From Rubinisphaera italica (GTDB lineage: Bacteria > Planctomycetota > Planctomycetia > Planctomycetales > Planctomycetaceae), in the NCBI RefSeq assembly GCF_007859715.1, contig NZ_SJPG01000001.1:5808527-5872526 (forward strand): a DNA stretch of 64,000 bases, written 5' to 3'. Below are positions 53,432 through 62,485 of this stretch, piece after piece. Every line of letters begins with the position of its first letter. The first letter of the stretch is position 1. Under the pieces are notes generated by a model. It was not told the origin of the DNA and ran no database searches. It was given only the letters and a program-made list of their open reading frames with translations. The position numbers and the translations under genes are program-made.

Positions 53432-54367
53432 ATGAGCTCATATTCAAACCTCATTTCACGTCGCAGCTGCCTGCAACTGGCCGCACTGATGGCAACAAAA
53501 GCAACCCTGGGCTGGGCTGATGACCAGAGTAAGCAGTCATTTGTCGATGCTCATGTCCATGTCTGGACTCCAGACACCACTGCATACCCTCTGGGGCCAG
53601 ATTATGACGTACAGGACATGCAGCCAAAAAGCTTCACTCCTGAAGAATTAATGACTCACACCAAACCTGCAGGAGTCGATAAGATCGTTCTGATACAGAT
53701 GAGTTACTATCAGTTCGACAACAGCTACATGCTGGATACGATTGCCAAAAATCCAGACACGTTTCGTGGTGTTGCCATTATCGATCATGAAAAAGATGAC
53801 GCTTCTGAAACGATGAAGAAACTGCAGAAGCAGGGTGCGACAGGATTCCGGCTATATGCGGACGCCGCTGCGACCTCGCAATGGCTTACTTCAAAATCGA
53901 TGGCTGCCATGTGGAAAACCGCAGCCGATAACGGACAGGCAATCTGTCTGCTGGCGAATCCTGATGCACTCCCCAACATTGAAAAGCTTTGCCGAAAGTT
54001 TCCCAAGACCACCGTGGTCGTTGATCACTTCGGGCGAATTGGTGTTGATGGCACGATTCGATCCAAAGATCTCGACAACCTTTGCCGACTGGCTCAACAG
54101 GAAAACGTATATGTCAAAACTTCGGCCTTCTATGCTCTCGGGAAAAAGCAGCCTCCTTACGAGGACTTGGGTCCGATGATCAAGCGACTCCGCAATACAT
54201 TTGGTGCAAAACGGTTGATGTGGGCCAGCGACTGCCCATTTCAGGTTGAAAACAACCATAATTATGCCGCTTCCATTGCCCTAATCAAAGACAGGCTTGA
54301 TTTCCTGACCGACGAAGACAAGGACTGGATGTTGAGTAAAACGGCCCAACATGTCTACTGGAGTTAG
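53432..54367 (+). CDS. Exported amidohydrolase-2 family TIM-barrel hydrolase
   Basis: A 311-residue protein with a twin-arginine-like start (SRRSCLQLAALMAT), suggesting folded export. The amidohydrolase barrel shows the metal motif VDAHVHVW (His41, His43), GVAIIDHE, TGFRLYAD with TSQW, VVVDHFGRIG (metal His) and MWASDCPFQVENN with the catalytic Asp. The length is right for the ACMSD/4-sulfomuconolactonase-like group. It follows the M20 gene by 11 bp. The two may act in one catabolic route, but the substrate is unknown. Confidence 0.87.
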   Translation: MSSYSNLISRRSCLQLAALMATKATLGWADDQSKQSFVDAHVHVWTPDTTAYPLGPDYDVQDMQPKSFTPEELMTHTKPAGVDKIVLIQMSYYQFDNSYMLDTIAKNPDTFRGVAIIDHEKDDASETMKKLQKQGATGFRLYADAAATSQWLTSKSMAAMWKTAADNGQAICLLANPDALPNIEKLCRKFPKTTVVVDHFGRIGVDGTIRSKDLDNLCRLAQQENVYVKTSAFYALGKKQPPYEDLGPMIKRLRNTFGAKRLMWASDCPFQVENNHNYAASIALIKDRLDFLTDEDKDWMLSKTAQHVYWS

Positions 54368-54566
54368 TGCTTTAATCTCATCTGCCATGGACCAAGCCGT
54401 ATTCGAAATGATATCCGTATTTTGCTCGTGATCATAAATGCAGACCTTAGGTTTAAACGATGCGATGGCTAAGCCGATTGCGAAGTTCTCTGGTGCGTGG
54501 TCAACGTAATTTGTACCCGTAATTACCAAAGAAAAGCATCACGATGAATTTTATCTGTGTCGACCT
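54368..54566 (-). pseudogene. Possible decayed coding fragment downstream of the amidohydrolase
   Basis: Read on the minus strand, about 54 residues look protein-like (VITGTNYVDHAPENFAIGLA, IASFKPKVCIYDHEQN, DIISNTAWSMADEIKA), but the frame then runs into the end of the amidohydrolase gene and has no proper start or stop of its own. It may be a gene remnant. I do not recognise the family. Confidence 0.25.
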
Positions 54567-54815
54567 TCACAAGCCGTCTATGATTTTTTTGACATCATCA
54601 ATCAAAACCGAACCGTCCTGACGCGGAAACGGATCTTGTGCCGCGATATCGAGGGAATCCTCGCATTCCTCAGAACATGGAAAGAGCTTGAAATGGTTGT
54701 CGAAACGACGGCCAGTTACGAATGATTTGTTCAGTTCGTCGAGCTGCTGGCCTATCGAGTGACCAACCTCTTGAAATTGACTTGAACCGAAAAATACCAT
54801 ACACAAAAAAAGCAT
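54567..54815 (-). CDS. Small hypothetical protein, possibly exported
   Basis: An 82-residue open frame. It has a short hydrophobic start (MLFLCMVFFGSSQF) that may be a signal peptide, a polar helix (VGHSIGQQLDELNKSFVTGR) and an acidic C terminus with two Cys (CSEECEDSLD) ending in DVKKIIDGL. The composition is plausible for a protein, but there is no clear ribosome site or relative. It may be linked to the fragment at 54368-54566. Confidence 0.35.
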   Translation of the reverse strand: MLFLCMVFFGSSQFQEVGHSIGQQLDELNKSFVTGRRFDNHFKLFPCSEECEDSLDIAAQDPFPRQDGSVLIDDVKKIIDGL

Positions 54816-54836
54816 TGAAAATAATACTTCATATTT

Positions 54837-54900
54837 GGGTTAGCGAAGTGTAACCCAATAAAAGATATGAATCGATCTCGTCAGGCAGTGCCTGGCCTAC
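54837..54900. repeat. Two short palindromes before the gyrB-type gene
   Basis: GGGTTAGCGAAGTGTAACCC (54837-54856) pairs its ends. CAGGCAGTGCCTGGCCTAC (54882-54900) is a copy of the GTAGGTCAGGCA-type palindrome also seen near 16685 and 58128. They precede the topoisomerase B gene by only about 25 bp. Confidence 0.55.
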
Positions 54901-54925
54901 AGGATGAAAAACAAAACAGGTAACT

Positions 54926-56845
54926 ATGGCGACTGCAACACCATCTAATTACAAAGCGTCCGATATTGAAGTTCTCGAAGGACTCGAGGCGGTTCGGCGG
55001 CGGCCTTCGATGTATATTGGCGGGGTCGATCATCGTGGGCTGCATCATCTGTTGTGGGAAGTGATCGACAACTGTGTCGATGAATTTCTCGCCGGTCATG
55101 CTGATACGATTAAAGTCACGCTGCACAAAGATGGCGAAGCGTTGACCGTCGGCGATAATGGTCGCGGGATTCCAGTCGACAAGCATCCCAAATACAAGAA
55201 GTCTGCACTGGAGGTGATCCTCACCACACTGCATGCCGGGGGAAAATTTTCGGATAAGAACTACGCCCGTAGCGGGGGATTGCACGGCGTCGGTTCTTCC
55301 GTCGTGAATGCCCTTTCTTCCGAAATGGTCGCGACGGTGCATCGGGATGGTTTCGAATGGATTCAGCGTTATAAACGCGGTCGACCGACAACACCTGTCA
55401 AAAAGGCCAAGCCGTTCAAGGGGCATGGGACGCTCATTTATTTCCGTCCGGATGACGAAATCTTCCGGCGGATTGCTTTCAGTACCGAGACGATTCGTCA
55501 GCATCTCGAAGATATTTCCTACATCCACGCGGGCTTGAAAATTCGTTTTACGGATGAAGCGAAAAATGAAACGGACGAATTTTATCAGCCGGACGGAATC
55601 AAAGCCTATATCGAAAAACTGACAAAAGACGAGAAGAAAAAGCCAGTTCATGAAGTTATTTTCTCAACCGAGAAAGATGACGGTCAGGTCAAAACAGAAC
55701 TCGTGCTCCGCTGGACTGAAGCGACAGACGAGCAGATTCGCAGCTATGTGAACGGCATCCGCACCCATGCTGGGGGAACGCATTTGAACGGCGTTCGTTC
55801 GGGGATTCTGAAAGCCGTCAAGAATTATATGGATGTGCATAATGTGAAGCCGAAAGGTGTCAGCATTTCTGCGGAGGATATCCGCGAAGGAATGCTCGGA
55901 GTGGTGTCGGTTTTTCATGGCGACCCCATGTTTCAGGGGCAGACCAAAGAAAAGCTGAACAACCCGGAAGTGGCGTCGATTGTCGAAGGACTGGTTCGGC
56001 CAACGCTCGAAACCTGGTTGAATAACAATGCCTCGATTGCGGATTCAATTCTCGGAAGGATCATTCTGGCTGCCCGGGCACGTCAGGCAAGTCGGGATGC
56101 TGTCGCACAAGTAAAGCGAAAGACGCCCGGTGGCAAACGAACCAGCCTGCCGGGAAAACTGCTAGATTGTCGTTCGAACGATGCGGGGGAATCAGAACTG
56201 TTTATCGTCGAAGGAGACTCGGCTGGTGGAACCGCGGCTTCCGGTCGCAACTCGCGAACACAAGCGATTCTTCCACTTCGCGGAAAAGTCCTGAATACGG
56301 AATCTCTGAAGATCAATAAGGTACTTGCCAATCAGGAAATTAGCGATCTGGTTGAAACACTCGGGGCAGGGGTTGGAGCCAATTTTGATATTCACAAACT
56401 GAGATACAATCGCATCATCCTGCTGATGGATGCCGATGCGGACGGTTATCACATCAGTACACTCCTGTTGACCTTCTTCTATCGGCACATGCCGGAGCTG
56501 ATTCGTCAGGAGAAACTTTTCATTGCCCAGCCGCCGTTGTATCGAATTACGACTTCCAAAGAGAGCATGTATGCTCTGGACGACATGCATAAGGAGCAAA
56601 TCCTGGCATCACTGGCAGCCAACCGGAAAGTCGAGATCAGTCGCTTCAAAGGTCTGGGCGAAATGGATGCCTCGCAATTGAAGGAAACGACGCTCGATCC
56701 GGCCAAACGTGTGCTCTTGAAAGTCGAAATCGAAAGTCAGGTCGACGCAGACGAGACGTTCCATCAGCTGTTCGGCAAGGATGCGAGCGAACGCTATCGG
56801 ATCATCATGTCGGAGTCGGCGCTGGCAGATGATCTCGACGTCTAA
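54926..56845 (+). CDS. Type IIA topoisomerase subunit B (GyrB/ParE-type)
   Basis: A 639-residue ATPase subunit. The GHKL fold shows EVIDNCVDEFLAG (Glu45, Asn49), DNGRGIPV, RSGGLHGVGSSVVNAL and QTKEKLNNPE. The TOPRIM domain has EGDSAGGTA, ILPLRGKVLNTES and LMDADADGYHISTLL with the catalytic acids. The C-terminal domain ends with RFKGLGEMDASQL, TLDPAKR. Length and lack of the enterobacterial GyrB insert fit a ParE or short GyrB. It presumably pairs with the A subunit at 38013-40385, although the two genes lie 14 kb apart. Only one A/B set is visible in the window, so gyrase and topo IV roles cannot be told apart. Confidence 0.93.
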   Translation: MATATPSNYKASDIEVLEGLEAVRRRPSMYIGGVDHRGLHHLLWEVIDNCVDEFLAGHADTIKVTLHKDGEALTVGDNGRGIPVDKHPKYKKSALEVILTTLHAGGKFSDKNYARSGGLHGVGSSVVNALSSEMVATVHRDGFEWIQRYKRGRPTTPVKKAKPFKGHGTLIYFRPDDEIFRRIAFSTETIRQHLEDISYIHAGLKIRFTDEAKNETDEFYQPDGIKAYIEKLTKDEKKKPVHEVIFSTEKDDGQVKTELVLRWTEATDEQIRSYVNGIRTHAGGTHLNGVRSGILKAVKNYMDVHNVKPKGVSISAEDIREGMLGVVSVFHGDPMFQGQTKEKLNNPEVASIVEGLVRPTLETWLNNNASIADSILGRIILAARARQASRDAVAQVKRKTPGGKRTSLPGKLLDCRSNDAGESELFIVEGDSAGGTAASGRNSRTQAILPLRGKVLNTESLKINKVLANQEISDLVETLGAGVGANFDIHKLRYNRIILLMDADADGYHISTLLLTFFYRHMPELIRQEKLFIAQPPLYRITTSKESMYALDDMHKEQILASLAANRKVEISRFKGLGEMDASQLKETTLDPAKRVLLKVEIESQVDADETFHQLFGKDASERYRIIMSESALADDLDV

Positions 56846-56866
56846 AACCGGGCGTAAATTTTTTAT

Positions 56867-56932
56867 TACAAGCACGAAGCGCAAGCGAGTGTGTGGAATC
56901 GATATGCACACACTCGCTTGCGCTTCGTGCTA
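56867..56932. repeat. Family A inverted-repeat element, copy 5
   Basis: Left arm TACAAGCACGAAGCGCAAGC plus GAGTGTGTG (56867-56895) and right arm CACACACTCGCTTGCGCTTC plus GTGCTA (56907-56932), whose end is truncated compared with the other copies. The spacer is only 11 bp. It lies between the topoisomerase B gene and dcd. Confidence 0.85.
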
Positions 56933-57013
56933 GTTGTTATACTATTTTCTTAACTCAAGAACATTTTGTTATCATTGAACTGATCAAATTCACCAATTGA
57001 CGGGTAGAGTGGG

Positions 57014-57574
57014 ATGATTCTGACAGGCCAGGAAATCAAGGCACAACTGGGGACCAACATCGTCATCGAACCGTATGACGAAAAGCGTTTGAACCCAAAC
57101 AGTTACAACATGTGCCTGCATAACGAAATTCTGGTGTACGAAGAGATCGTTCTCGATATGCAGCGGCCAAACCGGTATACTCGGTATACGATTCCTGAAG
57201 AAGGAATGGTGCTCAGCCCGAACCAGTTGTATCTGGGGCGGACGGTTGAGCGGACAGAAACCCGGAATTTGGTGCCGATGCTCGAAGGCCGTTCTTCGAT
57301 TGGACGACTCGGATTGTTCGTGCATGTGACTGCAGGCTTCGGCGATGTCGGATTTTGCGGTTACTGGACTCTCGAAATGTTCGCCGTACAACCGATTCGT
57401 ATCTATCCCGGTGTTCCAATCTGCCAGATCTTTTATCACACAATTACGGGTGACGTGACCGAATACGCCAGCGGCAAGTATCAGCGAAATCATGACATCC
57501 AGCCGAGCTTGCTGTACAAGGATTTTGATCAGGTGAACGATAAACAGATGAAACTCGGCTTTGAAGAAAAGTAG
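57014..57574 (+). CDS. dcd: dCTP deaminase
   Basis: A 186-residue dCTP deaminase that makes dUTP for thymidylate synthesis. Landmarks are MILTGQEIKAQL at the start, NPNSYNMCLHNEI, the substrate-binding EGRSSIGRLGLFVHVTAGFG and GFCGYWTLEMFAV with the catalytic Glu, then VPICQIFYHTITG and a C-terminal YQRNHDIQPS that closes over the nucleotide. The order and spacing match the trimeric dUTPase/dCTP deaminase fold. Bifunctional dCTP deaminase-dUTPases also exist, and the sequence alone does not exclude this. A PSP1-domain gene follows after 9 bp, so co-transcription is expected. Confidence 0.93.
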   Translation: MILTGQEIKAQLGTNIVIEPYDEKRLNPNSYNMCLHNEILVYEEIVLDMQRPNRYTRYTIPEEGMVLSPNQLYLGRTVERTETRNLVPMLEGRSSIGRLGLFVHVTAGFGDVGFCGYWTLEMFAVQPIRIYPGVPICQIFYHTITGDVTEYASGKYQRNHDIQPSLLYKDFDQVNDKQMKLGFEEK

Positions 57575-57583
57575 ACTGCAGCC

Positions 57584-58123
57584 ATGATTGATGAAGTTCG
57601 TGAACCTGTTTTATCGCAGGAATATCTCGTCCGCTTCGGCCGACAGAGTGAAACTGTTCGCTGCTTTGGAACCGAGGATGCGATTCCTCAGCGGGGGGAT
57701 CAGGTGATTGTGCAGACCGATCGCGGCGAGCGGCTCGCAACAATCATGCAGAAACTTCCACAACCGATTTTCGAAGAGTCGGAAGCAAATCCACAGGCGA
57801 TTCTTATTCGCACTGCTTCTGCTGAGGACATGCAGCGAGAGCAGGAACTTCGCCAGAAAGCCGATCAGGAATTTGGCATCTGGCAGGAACGGATTGACGA
57901 GTGGCAGGTCGCTGTCGAACTGGTTGATCTGGAATGGACTCATGATGGCGTACGATTGTTGCTCTATGTGTTGAATGATCGTGGCCCCGAATGTACGAAA
58001 CTCGCATTGATGACCGCAGCCAAAGGATTGGGAGTTGTTGAAGTGGTTCCCTTATCGAGTAACGGGATTGCTGCTGAGAAAAAATCCGGTGGAGGATGCG
58101 GCTCAGGTGGCTGTGGTCATTAG
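57584..58123 (+). CDS. Short PSP1-domain protein with Cys-rich tail
   Basis: A 179-residue PSP1-family protein, shorter than the RicT-like paralogue at 34669. It shows YLVRFGRQSETVRCFG, GDQVIVQTDRGERLATIM and the family helix and strand ASAEDMQREQELRQKADQEF and VAVELVDLEWTHDGVRLLLYVL. It lacks the central Cys-rich core and instead ends in a Gly/Cys tail, GGGCGSGGCGH, which looks like a small metal-binding motif. It directly follows dcd and is probably co-transcribed. The function is unknown; a role in RNA or nucleotide metabolism is only suggested by the family. Confidence 0.82.
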   Translation: MIDEVREPVLSQEYLVRFGRQSETVRCFGTEDAIPQRGDQVIVQTDRGERLATIMQKLPQPIFEESEANPQAILIRTASAEDMQREQELRQKADQEFGIWQERIDEWQVAVELVDLEWTHDGVRLLLYVLNDRGPECTKLALMTAAKGLGVVEVVPLSSNGIAAEKKSGGGCGSGGCGH

Positions 58124-58127
58124 TACT

Positions 58128-58302
58128 GTAGGTCAGGCTGTGCCTGACGACAAACAAGGTGGAACGCATATTTCGCCAGTTGTAGGGTGCGTCCTGACGC
58201 ACCGGAATGGACACTCGGATGCAAAAAGAATCGTGAACGACCACTATTAACGTTTTGCAGACCGTAAAAATAAAATCAGCATACGGTGGGGCAGGCCCCA
58301 CC
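58128..58302. repeat. Cluster of three short palindromes
   Basis: GTCAGGCTGTGCCTGAC (58132-58148), GGTGCGTCCTGACGCACC (58186-58203) and GGTGGGGCAGGCCCCACC (58285-58302) each fold into a 7-bp hairpin with a 3- to 4-nt loop. They fill the gap after the PSP1 gene. The first is a member of the GTAGGTCAGGCA-type family. Confidence 0.65.
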
Positions 58303-58336
58303 CTACTGACCCTAAGTAAAAGATAAAGAGGCGAGT

Positions 58337-59491
58337 ATGTGGGATGAACTGAATCAGGGGTTGGAAAAAAGCCCGGCTGAAGCGTTACAGACTTTAATTG
58401 AGCAGCTTGGTGCCAAGGGGGATCCCCATCATCTGTTTGATGCCGAGTTGATGAAATGGAAGTTCGAAAACAATCTTCCCGTCACGCAGCCGACTTCGGT
58501 CGCCGATGTGCCTCGCGAGAAAAAGCTGGAATTCGAACAGGTCTATATCGAAGCGGCTCGTAAAACCGGCAAGCAATTGCTGGATCGTGGTCAGCTTGCC
58601 GATGCCTGGATGTATTATCGTGTGATCGGTGAAACCGATGATCTGGCCGCGGCTCTGGATGCTTACCAGGCCCCTTCAGAGATCGACGATGAACTCGAAG
58701 AGATGCTGCAGTTGTCGCTCTATCAGAGAATCAATACCGTTAAAGGCGTCGAATTGATGCTGGCCACGCACGGTATGTGCAATACGGTCACGACAGTCGA
58801 TCAGATTTATCTGGAGATGTCGCCAAAGGATCGCTGCAAATGTGCTGAAGTGCTGGTCAGACAATTGTATGCCGATCTGTTGCACAACGTTCGCTATGAA
58901 GTCGAACAACGCACACCGATGTTACCTCCCGATCAAACACTTTCAGAATTGTTAGCCGGTCGTTTGTGGCTGTTCGAGAATGAAAATTATCACACGGATG
59001 TTTCTCATTTGAATGCCGTCGTGCGATTTGCTCGCTCCCTGGAAAAGGATCAGCCTGAAGCCCTCGATATGGCGATCCAACTTTCCGATTACGGGGCGCG
59101 ACTCTCAACGCACTTGCAATATCCGGGTGAGCCGCCATTTGATGATTATTACGTTGCCCATCAGCATTATTTCAAAATTGTGGCCGACAAAAACCGAGAA
59201 GCCTCCCTCGATTTCTTCCGTAAGCGAATGGAACAGGCCGAGGATGCTCAGGATCAGGAACTGATCGCCTATGTGATGGTCGATCTGCTGATGCGTCTGG
59301 AAAAACATGCCGAAGCGATTGAAACAGCCGAGAAGTATCTCGGGAATGTCAATGAGCAATCCGGTTTTTCATTCACAGCCTTATGTGAAGACACGGGTGA
59401 TATGGAAGCCCTCAAGCGGCACGCTCAGAAAGTAAATAATCCCGTTCTGTATGTCGCAGCTCAGTTGAAGAGTGATCAGCAGCAGAAGTAG
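58337..59491 (+). CDS. Conserved hypothetical helical protein
   Basis: A 384-residue soluble protein without signal peptide or membrane segment. It is mostly alpha-helical, with repeated short helices (ALQTLIEQLGAKG, GKQLLDRGQLADAWMYYRVI, EAIETAEKYLGNV) that recall TPR-like packing, and conserved-looking tracts ELMLATHGMCNTVTTVDQIY and LSELLAGRLWLFENENYH. No catalytic motif was recognised. The frame is long, begins with AAAGAGGCGAGTATG (a ribosome site) and ends cleanly, so the gene is real. Its role is unknown. Confidence 0.8.
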   Translation: MWDELNQGLEKSPAEALQTLIEQLGAKGDPHHLFDAELMKWKFENNLPVTQPTSVADVPREKKLEFEQVYIEAARKTGKQLLDRGQLADAWMYYRVIGETDDLAAALDAYQAPSEIDDELEEMLQLSLYQRINTVKGVELMLATHGMCNTVTTVDQIYLEMSPKDRCKCAEVLVRQLYADLLHNVRYEVEQRTPMLPPDQTLSELLAGRLWLFENENYHTDVSHLNAVVRFARSLEKDQPEALDMAIQLSDYGARLSTHLQYPGEPPFDDYYVAHQHYFKIVADKNREASLDFFRKRMEQAEDAQDQELIAYVMVDLLMRLEKHAEAIETAEKYLGNVNEQSGFSFTALCEDTGDMEALKRHAQKVNNPVLYVAAQLKSDQQQK

Positions 59492-59533
59492 ATCAGTTGA
59501 TTATCAATGTGAAGATTTGCCTGTTCTTCGAGT

Positions 59534-60406
59534 CTAAGCGAATTTCTGCAGCACCTCAAGAAACGATTTCAGAATCCGACTTTGATAGCGGTAGGGATTC
59601 CACACTGCCACAATCGTGCGGCTCGGTTTGGAGCCTGTGAGCGAGCGATAAACGCGATCAGGGCTTTGATCGATCCTTCGGGCCATTTCCGGCACCATCG
59701 AGATGCCATGATTGAGGGAGACGAGTTCCTGAATAGTGGTGAGCTGGCTGGTTCGCTCAATCGAAACCGGATAGACCGAACGCTGACTGCAATACGATAA
59801 GACATTGTCAGAAAGGCAGTGGGCTTCCTGTAGCAGGATGAAGGGGTAAGAGTCGATATCTTTTTCTGTAATCGTCTTTTGTTTCGCCAGAGGATGCAGA
59901 GTCGGCATGACGAGCAGGAGTTCTTCTTCAAATAACTCCATCACTTCCAGATACTTCTCCCGGACTGGTAACGCGAGAATCGCAACATCAATTTCACCTT
60001 GCTTGCAGGCTTTCAGGATCGATGTCGTCACATCTTCTCGGACGTGAACGCATGCCTTGGGAAAATCTTTGGAGAATGTTCTAAGGAGATCGGGCAGGAA
60101 ATAAGGAGCGATCGTGGGAATAGCTGCGATACGAAGTCTTCCGGTTTCTCCGTCATCACGAATTTCAGCTTTGAGGTCATCGAGCATCGCAATCAGTTGC
60201 ACCGCACGCCCTTGCAACACCTTACCGGCATCTGTCAAAACGACTTTGCGAGCCTGTCGGTCAAACAGTGGTTGACCGAGTTCCTCCTCGAGACGGGCAA
60301 TGGCACGTGAAAGAGCCGGTTGGGAAAGACCGATCTTCTTAGCCGCTCGAGTCATATTCTGAAACTCGGCGACTTTCAGAAATGTGTGTAACTGATCGGA
60401 ATCCAA
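59534..60406 (-). CDS. LysR-family transcriptional regulator
   Basis: A 290-residue LysR-type regulator. The N-terminal helix-turn-helix ([40 protein letters not shown]) is canonical, and the effector domain (about 90-290) has [20 protein letters not shown] and [20 protein letters not shown]. It is closest in outline to the OxyR/CynR/CysB group. It diverges from an oxidoreductase gene across 171 bp with a T-N11-A type site, the usual regulator-target arrangement. The inducer is unknown. Confidence 0.92.
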   Translation of the reverse strand: MDSDQLHTFLKVAEFQNMTRAAKKIGLSQPALSRAIARLEEELGQPLFDRQARKVVLTDAGKVLQGRAVQLIAMLDDLKAEIRDDGETGRLRIAAIPTIAPYFLPDLLRTFSKDFPKACVHVREDVTTSILKACKQGEIDVAILALPVREKYLEVMELFEEELLLVMPTLHPLAKQKTITEKDIDSYPFILLQEAHCLSDNVLSYCSQRSVYPVSIERTSQLTTIQELVSLNHGISMVPEMARRIDQSPDRVYRSLTGSKPSRTIVAVWNPYRYQSRILKSFLEVLQKFA

Positions 60407-60450
60407 AGTTGATAATCCTGAGTGAATATAGTGATCGATTCATAAAACAC

Positions 60451-60467
60451 ATGCAATTTGATTGTAT
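60451..60467. promoter_or_regulatory. Candidate LysR box
   Basis: ATGCAAT-TTG-ATTGTAT is an interrupted dyad (six of seven pairs match) holding the T-N11-A pattern of LysR binding sites. It lies about 45 bp upstream of the regulator start and about 110 bp upstream of the oxidoreductase. The prediction rests on the pattern and position only. Confidence 0.35.
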
Positions 60468-60577
60468 CATGTCTTTGAAGAATTGATTTTACCAGCATGA
60501 CCTGCGTTGGAAAGTACCAGGGAACTTTCTATAAATGAAGGAAACGCATCAAATTCATTCCCAGACAGGATTTCAAA

Positions 60578-61576
60578 ATGCAATCACCCGTGCGCTGGGG
60601 GATATTAGGGACGGCTCGCATCACACGGCGGGTTGCTCCTGCCATTCAATCTGCTCCAGCTGCAAAGCTGATCGCCATTGCCAGTCGATCTGAGGAGAAA
60701 GCAAAAGCGTGGGCTGAGAAATACGAGTGTCCGCAGATCGTCGAAAGTTACGAGCAACTGCTGGAACGCGATGATGTCGATGTGGTTTACATTCCATTGC
60801 CACCGCATCTGCATGCGGAGTGGACCATCAAAGCAGCTCAGGCTGGCAAGCATGTGCTTTGTGAAAAGCCATTGGCACTGAATGCGCTCGAAGCCGAGAC
60901 GATGGTGAATGCCTGCCAACAGGCAGGGGTTTGTTTTGAAGAGGGGGTAATGTGGTATCATCATCCACGCGCCACTCAGATTCGAGATATTTTGAATCAA
61001 GGACGCCTGGGAGAAATCCGCCGTGTCACCAGTGCATTTTCCTTTCCCTGGCAAAGTTCTGTTGAGCCCTCTGAAGAATATCGATTCAAGCAGGAGCAGG
61101 GGGGCGGTAGCCTGATGGATCTGGGCTGGTATTGTGTGGGGGCTTCCTTGTGGACACTGGGGATGTTACCCGAGGAAGTTTTCGGCAGAGAAGTTCTGGA
61201 TGGATCTGTCGATGAAAGTTTTTCAGGCTGGATGCGATTTGCGAATGGAGCCGAAGCTGCCTTTGATTGCTCACGAAATATGACATCTCGTCGTTGGATT
61301 GAAATTGCCGGGACAGAAGGCTCGATTGTCTGCGATGATTTCACGCGTCCCTGGCAGGAAGAGAAGACGCGATTCTGGATTCATGATGCTCAGGGAAATG
61401 CCGAGGTTGTGAACTGTGAAGCCGCTACTCAGGAAACGTGTCTGATTGAAAATTTCAGTCAGCGAATTTTGACTGGGCAGCTTGATAATCAGCAATCACT
61501 AGGGCTGAAGACTCAGCAGGTGATGGACAGGTTGCTGAAGAGTGCGAAGTCAAAGCGAAACGAAAACGAATTTTGA
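60578..61576 (+). CDS. Gfo/Idh/MocA-family NAD(P)-dependent oxidoreductase
   Basis: A 332-residue dehydrogenase of the glucose-fructose oxidoreductase/inositol dehydrogenase family. The Rossmann part has [40 protein letters not shown] and the hallmark [13 protein letters not shown], which carries the catalytic EKP lysine. The C-terminal sheet domain includes [16 protein letters not shown] and [18 protein letters not shown], whose Asp and His-position residues normally line the active site (Tyr replaces the His in GWYCV). No signal peptide is seen, so it acts in the cytoplasm on a sugar or polyol. It is divergent from the LysR regulator. Confidence 0.9.
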   Translation: MQSPVRWGILGTARITRRVAPAIQSAPAAKLIAIASRSEEKAKAWAEKYECPQIVESYEQLLERDDVDVVYIPLPPHLHAEWTIKAAQAGKHVLCEKPLALNALEAETMVNACQQAGVCFEEGVMWYHHPRATQIRDILNQGRLGEIRRVTSAFSFPWQSSVEPSEEYRFKQEQGGGSLMDLGWYCVGASLWTLGMLPEEVFGREVLDGSVDESFSGWMRFANGAEAAFDCSRNMTSRRWIEIAGTEGSIVCDDFTRPWQEEKTRFWIHDAQGNAEVVNCEAATQETCLIENFSQRILTGQLDNQQSLGLKTQQVMDRLLKSAKSKRNENEF

Positions 61577-61627
61577 ACCACGGATGGTCAAAGGCAGTCA
61601 TCAGACAGGCTGGAAGCCTATCCTACT

Positions 61628-62194
61628 TTAGCCGATTCTCTTCATATACTCGCGGGCGCGGGTGAGGACTGGGCCGATGCTGTTTTCGGGGATATTGTAG
61701 CGCTTGCTGATTTCCGCATAGGAGAGACCATCGAGATGATAGGCTCTCACAATTTTGCCTTCATGCATCGAGAGGGAGCCAATCAGATGCTCGAGTTGAT
61801 CGCGATTGATTAATTCGCGTTCGATACTATGCCCATTCGTTACTGATTTTTCATGATCCGTATTTTCAGTGATCGGAACCGTACTCTGTTTACGTCTTCG
61901 GGAAATATCTCGCACACAAACACGACGGGCAATGACAGCCAGATATGTTGCCAGAGAACTTTTGCCACGAAACTGACGGAGTACCTGGAATTCGTTGGCG
62001 ACAATGGTCGTCATAATTTCAGAAGCGATCTCGTCGATATCTTCATCTGTCAGGCGATAACTTTGACAATCAGCAGTGTGACGAATGGCATGCACAAACA
62101 ATGCGAGAAAGCGATCGATGAACTTCTGCCAGGCCGCAGGCTCTCGGCGGAGGCATCTTGCTATCAAATCACGATCTAAAGGTGTCAGTGCCAT
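61628..62194 (-). CDS. ECF-type RNA polymerase sigma factor
   Basis: A 188-residue sigma-70 family factor with region 2 (EPAAWQKFIDRFLALFVHAI, FRGKSSLATYLAVIARRVCV, the last part being the -10-binding and melting segment) and region 4 (EGKIVRAYHLDGLSYAEISK, then YNIPENSIGPVLTRAREYMK, which binds the -35). Size and absence of region 3 fit the ECF group; planctomycetes carry several special ECF classes. No anti-sigma gene is adjacent. Regulon and trigger are unknown. Confidence 0.88.
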   Translation of the reverse strand: MALTPLDRDLIARCLRREPAAWQKFIDRFLALFVHAIRHTADCQSYRLTDEDIDEIASEIMTTIVANEFQVLRQFRGKSSLATYLAVIARRVCVRDISRRRKQSTVPITENTDHEKSVTNGHSIERELINRDQLEHLIGSLSMHEGKIVRAYHLDGLSYAEISKRYNIPENSIGPVLTRAREYMKRIG

Positions 62195-62485
62195 TGTTGC
62201 ATGTGAGATTAGGAAAAACGAACATTGAAACAGCAGCAGATCCGTTCCTGCAGCCCCATTGGCAACTTAAGAGAACACTCCGAAAGGGCCACTGTTCTCA
62301 CAGGATAAGTCTCAGAAAGAGACTCGCATTTGCCAATGAGGATCAGACAGCTGATTTGTTCTCAACAATTTCTGCGCAAATTATCACACAAGTGATTACG
62401 GCGCACAAATAGTATCTCGATTAAGTTTACGCGAGGCATTCGCTCGGGACAAGAACTAATTTTCACTGATCTGGGAATGACTTCG

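Noticed and set aside
4037..56932. Family A repeats as a CRISPR array
   Set aside because: Copies are kilobases apart, each is an inverted pair, and there are no regular spacers or cas genes.
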